Assembly (NCBI GenBank): GCA_002783405.1
Contig: PFGG01000037.1
Coordinates: 1-40,219, forward strand
Source: a bacterium (Candidatus Blackallbacteria) CG13_big_fil_rev_8_21_14_2_50_49_14
Lineage (GTDB): Bacteria; Cyanobacteriota; Sericytochromatia; UBA7694
DNA length: 40,219 bases
Reading direction: 5' to 3'
Positions 39,301 through 40,219 of the stretch are shown piece after piece (position 1 is the first letter of the stretch; every line of letters begins with the position of its first letter). The notes under the pieces were generated by a model. It saw nothing but the letters and a program-made list of their open reading frames with translations, was not told the DNA's origin and searched no databases. Both the position numbers and the translations under genes were made by a program.

Positions 39301-40219
39301 TTTTTATATTTGCTTTTGCAGCAATGTTTCGTGCTGCATTTTCGTCTCTGTCCATTTCCAGACCGCAATGAGGGCAGCGATGTATTCTCACTGCCAGTGA
39401 TTTTTTAACGGGCTCACCACAACTGGAACAGTTTTGGCTGGTGCCTTTTGGGTCTACCTGAATGACTTCTCTGCCAGCTTCTGCCGCTTTGCAGAGAAGA
39501 AGTTCAACAAAAGTTCCCCAGCTTGCATCTGAAATGCTCTTGCTCAAATACTTGTTTTTGACCATGTTGCGGATATTCAGTTTTTCCACACAGAGGGTCT
39601 TGAATTTATTTATGTAATAATTTGCTGTTTTGTGCAGAAAATCCAGACGCATATTTTTAATCTGGCGATGGACTCTGGCCAGCTCTTTGAGCGCTTTTTT
39701 ACGTCGATGAGAGCCTTTTTTTCGCCTTGCTACTTTACGCTGTCTGCGTCTTAAATCTGCCTGTGCTTTGCGATAATACTTCTGATTGGCAATCTGCATC
39801 CCTTCTGTATCGGTGCAAAAAGCATTCAGTCCTACATCTAACCCTACCCCTTCAAATTGGGGTTCAGGGTATACTCTGGAGGGCACTTCGTCACAGGAGA
39901 AACAAACCCACCAGTCGCCACAGGCATCACGGCGCACAGTCACCGTTTTGATACGGCCTTGAATTTCACGCGAAAGAAACAGCTTAAATATGCCTATACC
40001 CTTGATTTTCAGATGCCTCCCCTCCAGCTTCCAACCCGCTTGTTTGAGGGTAAAGGAGTTATAGCGGGCGCGTGAACGGAAGCGGGGGAAACCGGCTTTA
40101 ACTCCGATTCTTTTTAGCCTGGAAAAAAAGCCCTGAAAAGCTTTGCCTACGCGTTCGACCACATCTTGCAAGACCTGTGAGCCGACCTGTTTAAACTCGG
40201 GGAATGCTGCCTTCAGTTC
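39266..40219 (-). CDS. tnpB: TnpB RNA-guided nuclease, 5' end beyond the window
   Basis: The C-terminal ~317 residues of a TnpB; the frame stays open to the right edge (ELKAAFPEFKQVGSQVLQDVVERV reads through it), so the N-terminus is outside. RuvC-I GVGLDVGLNAFC, RuvC-II TLCVEKLNIRNM, zinc ribbon CSSCG...CPHCG and RuvC-III MDRDENAARNI are intact. Sequence differs clearly from the TnpB at 13843 (PRFRSRARYNSF and KGSHRRKKALKELARVH segments), so it belongs to another IS605 subgroup. Its RNA end matches the orphan element at the left edge. No tnpA is visible. Confidence 0.93.
   Translation of the reverse strand, partial: ELKAAFPEFKQVGSQVLQDVVERVGKAFQGFFSRLKRIGVKAGFPRFRSRARYNSFTLKQAGWKLEGRHLKIKGIGIFKLFLSREIQGRIKTVTVRRDACGDWWVCFSCDEVPSRVYPEPQFEGVGLDVGLNAFCTDTEGMQIANQKYYRKAQADLRRRQRKVARRKKGSHRRKKALKELARVHRQIKNMRLDFLHKTANYYINKFKTLCVEKLNIRNMVKNKYLSKSISDASWGTFVELLLCKAAEAGREVIQVDPKGTSQNCSSCGEPVKKSLAVRIHRCPHCGLEMDRDENAARNIAAKANIKIGVGLTPQALT

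Noticed and set aside
1-40219. CRISPR arrays, tRNA or rRNA genes
   Set aside because: No regularly spaced direct repeats and no cloverleaf or rRNA-like sequence were noticed on reading; a tRNA scan was not possible here.

Overview
The window looks like chromosomal DNA from a free-living bacterium of roughly 50% GC. It carries housekeeping genes (secA, tyrS, folD), lipoproteins with clear lipoboxes, a type IV-pilin-like protein, a dihaem cytochrome c peroxidase and many unusual multidomain proteins. The style (zinc-ribbon Ser/Thr kinases, NHL propellers, a Pho box with 11-bp periodicity resembling cyanobacterial CTTAACC repeats) would fit a non-photosynthetic relative of Cyanobacteria (Sericytochromatia/Blackallbacteria type). 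That placement is an inference and was not tested by any search.

Layout. (1) 1-219: a structured, tnpB-less 3' end of an IS200/IS605-type element (omega-RNA-like). (2) 293-944, minus: a DUF962/Mpo1-like membrane protein and a small S4 RNA-binding protein. (3) 1022-4016, plus: three tandem paralogous 2-oxoglutarate/Fe(II) oxygenases, the middle one with broken metal ligands, overlapping a GH1 beta-glucosidase; a terminator is shared with a convergent 32-residue membrane peptide. (4) 4427-10397: a protein with a caspase-like His/Cys dyad, then a 1394-aa protein combining beta-propellers, a zinc ribbon and two cyclic-nucleotide-binding domains. (5) 10394-13376: an SDR, a lipoprotein nuclease with a Pho-box-like promoter, and an extended SDR epimerase. 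(6) 13.5-15.1 kb: a tnpB element with its own structured 3' RNA end. (7) 15304-17361: a metallopeptidase resembling M91-type effectors, an unknown protein and a GNAT acetyltransferase in one operon. (8) 17347-21613: a hypothetical, a carboxylesterase and secA. (9) 21766-27763: a pilin-like protein, then on the minus strand a cytochrome c peroxidase - MoxR - DUF58 - transglutaminase (TgpA-like) operon. (10) 27995-32261: tyrS, a zinc-ribbon/kinase/coiled-coil/FGE-like protein and a small lipoprotein. (11) 32264-39141: two uncharacterised helical proteins on the minus strand flanking a plus-strand run of a TPR/NHL protein, an oligopeptide-binding protein and folD; a perfect FNR-type palindrome lies between the divergent genes at 33.6 kb. 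(12) 39211-40219, minus: a second tnpB, running off the right edge, with a clear omega-RNA end.

The strongest candidates for something undescribed are: the covarying RNA structures shared by the orphan element at the left edge and the tnpB element at the right edge; the two signal-peptide-less putative peptidases (caspase-like and HEFEH metallopeptidase); the oxygenase trio with a pseudoenzyme; the giant cyclic-nucleotide/propeller protein; and the 32-residue membrane peptide.
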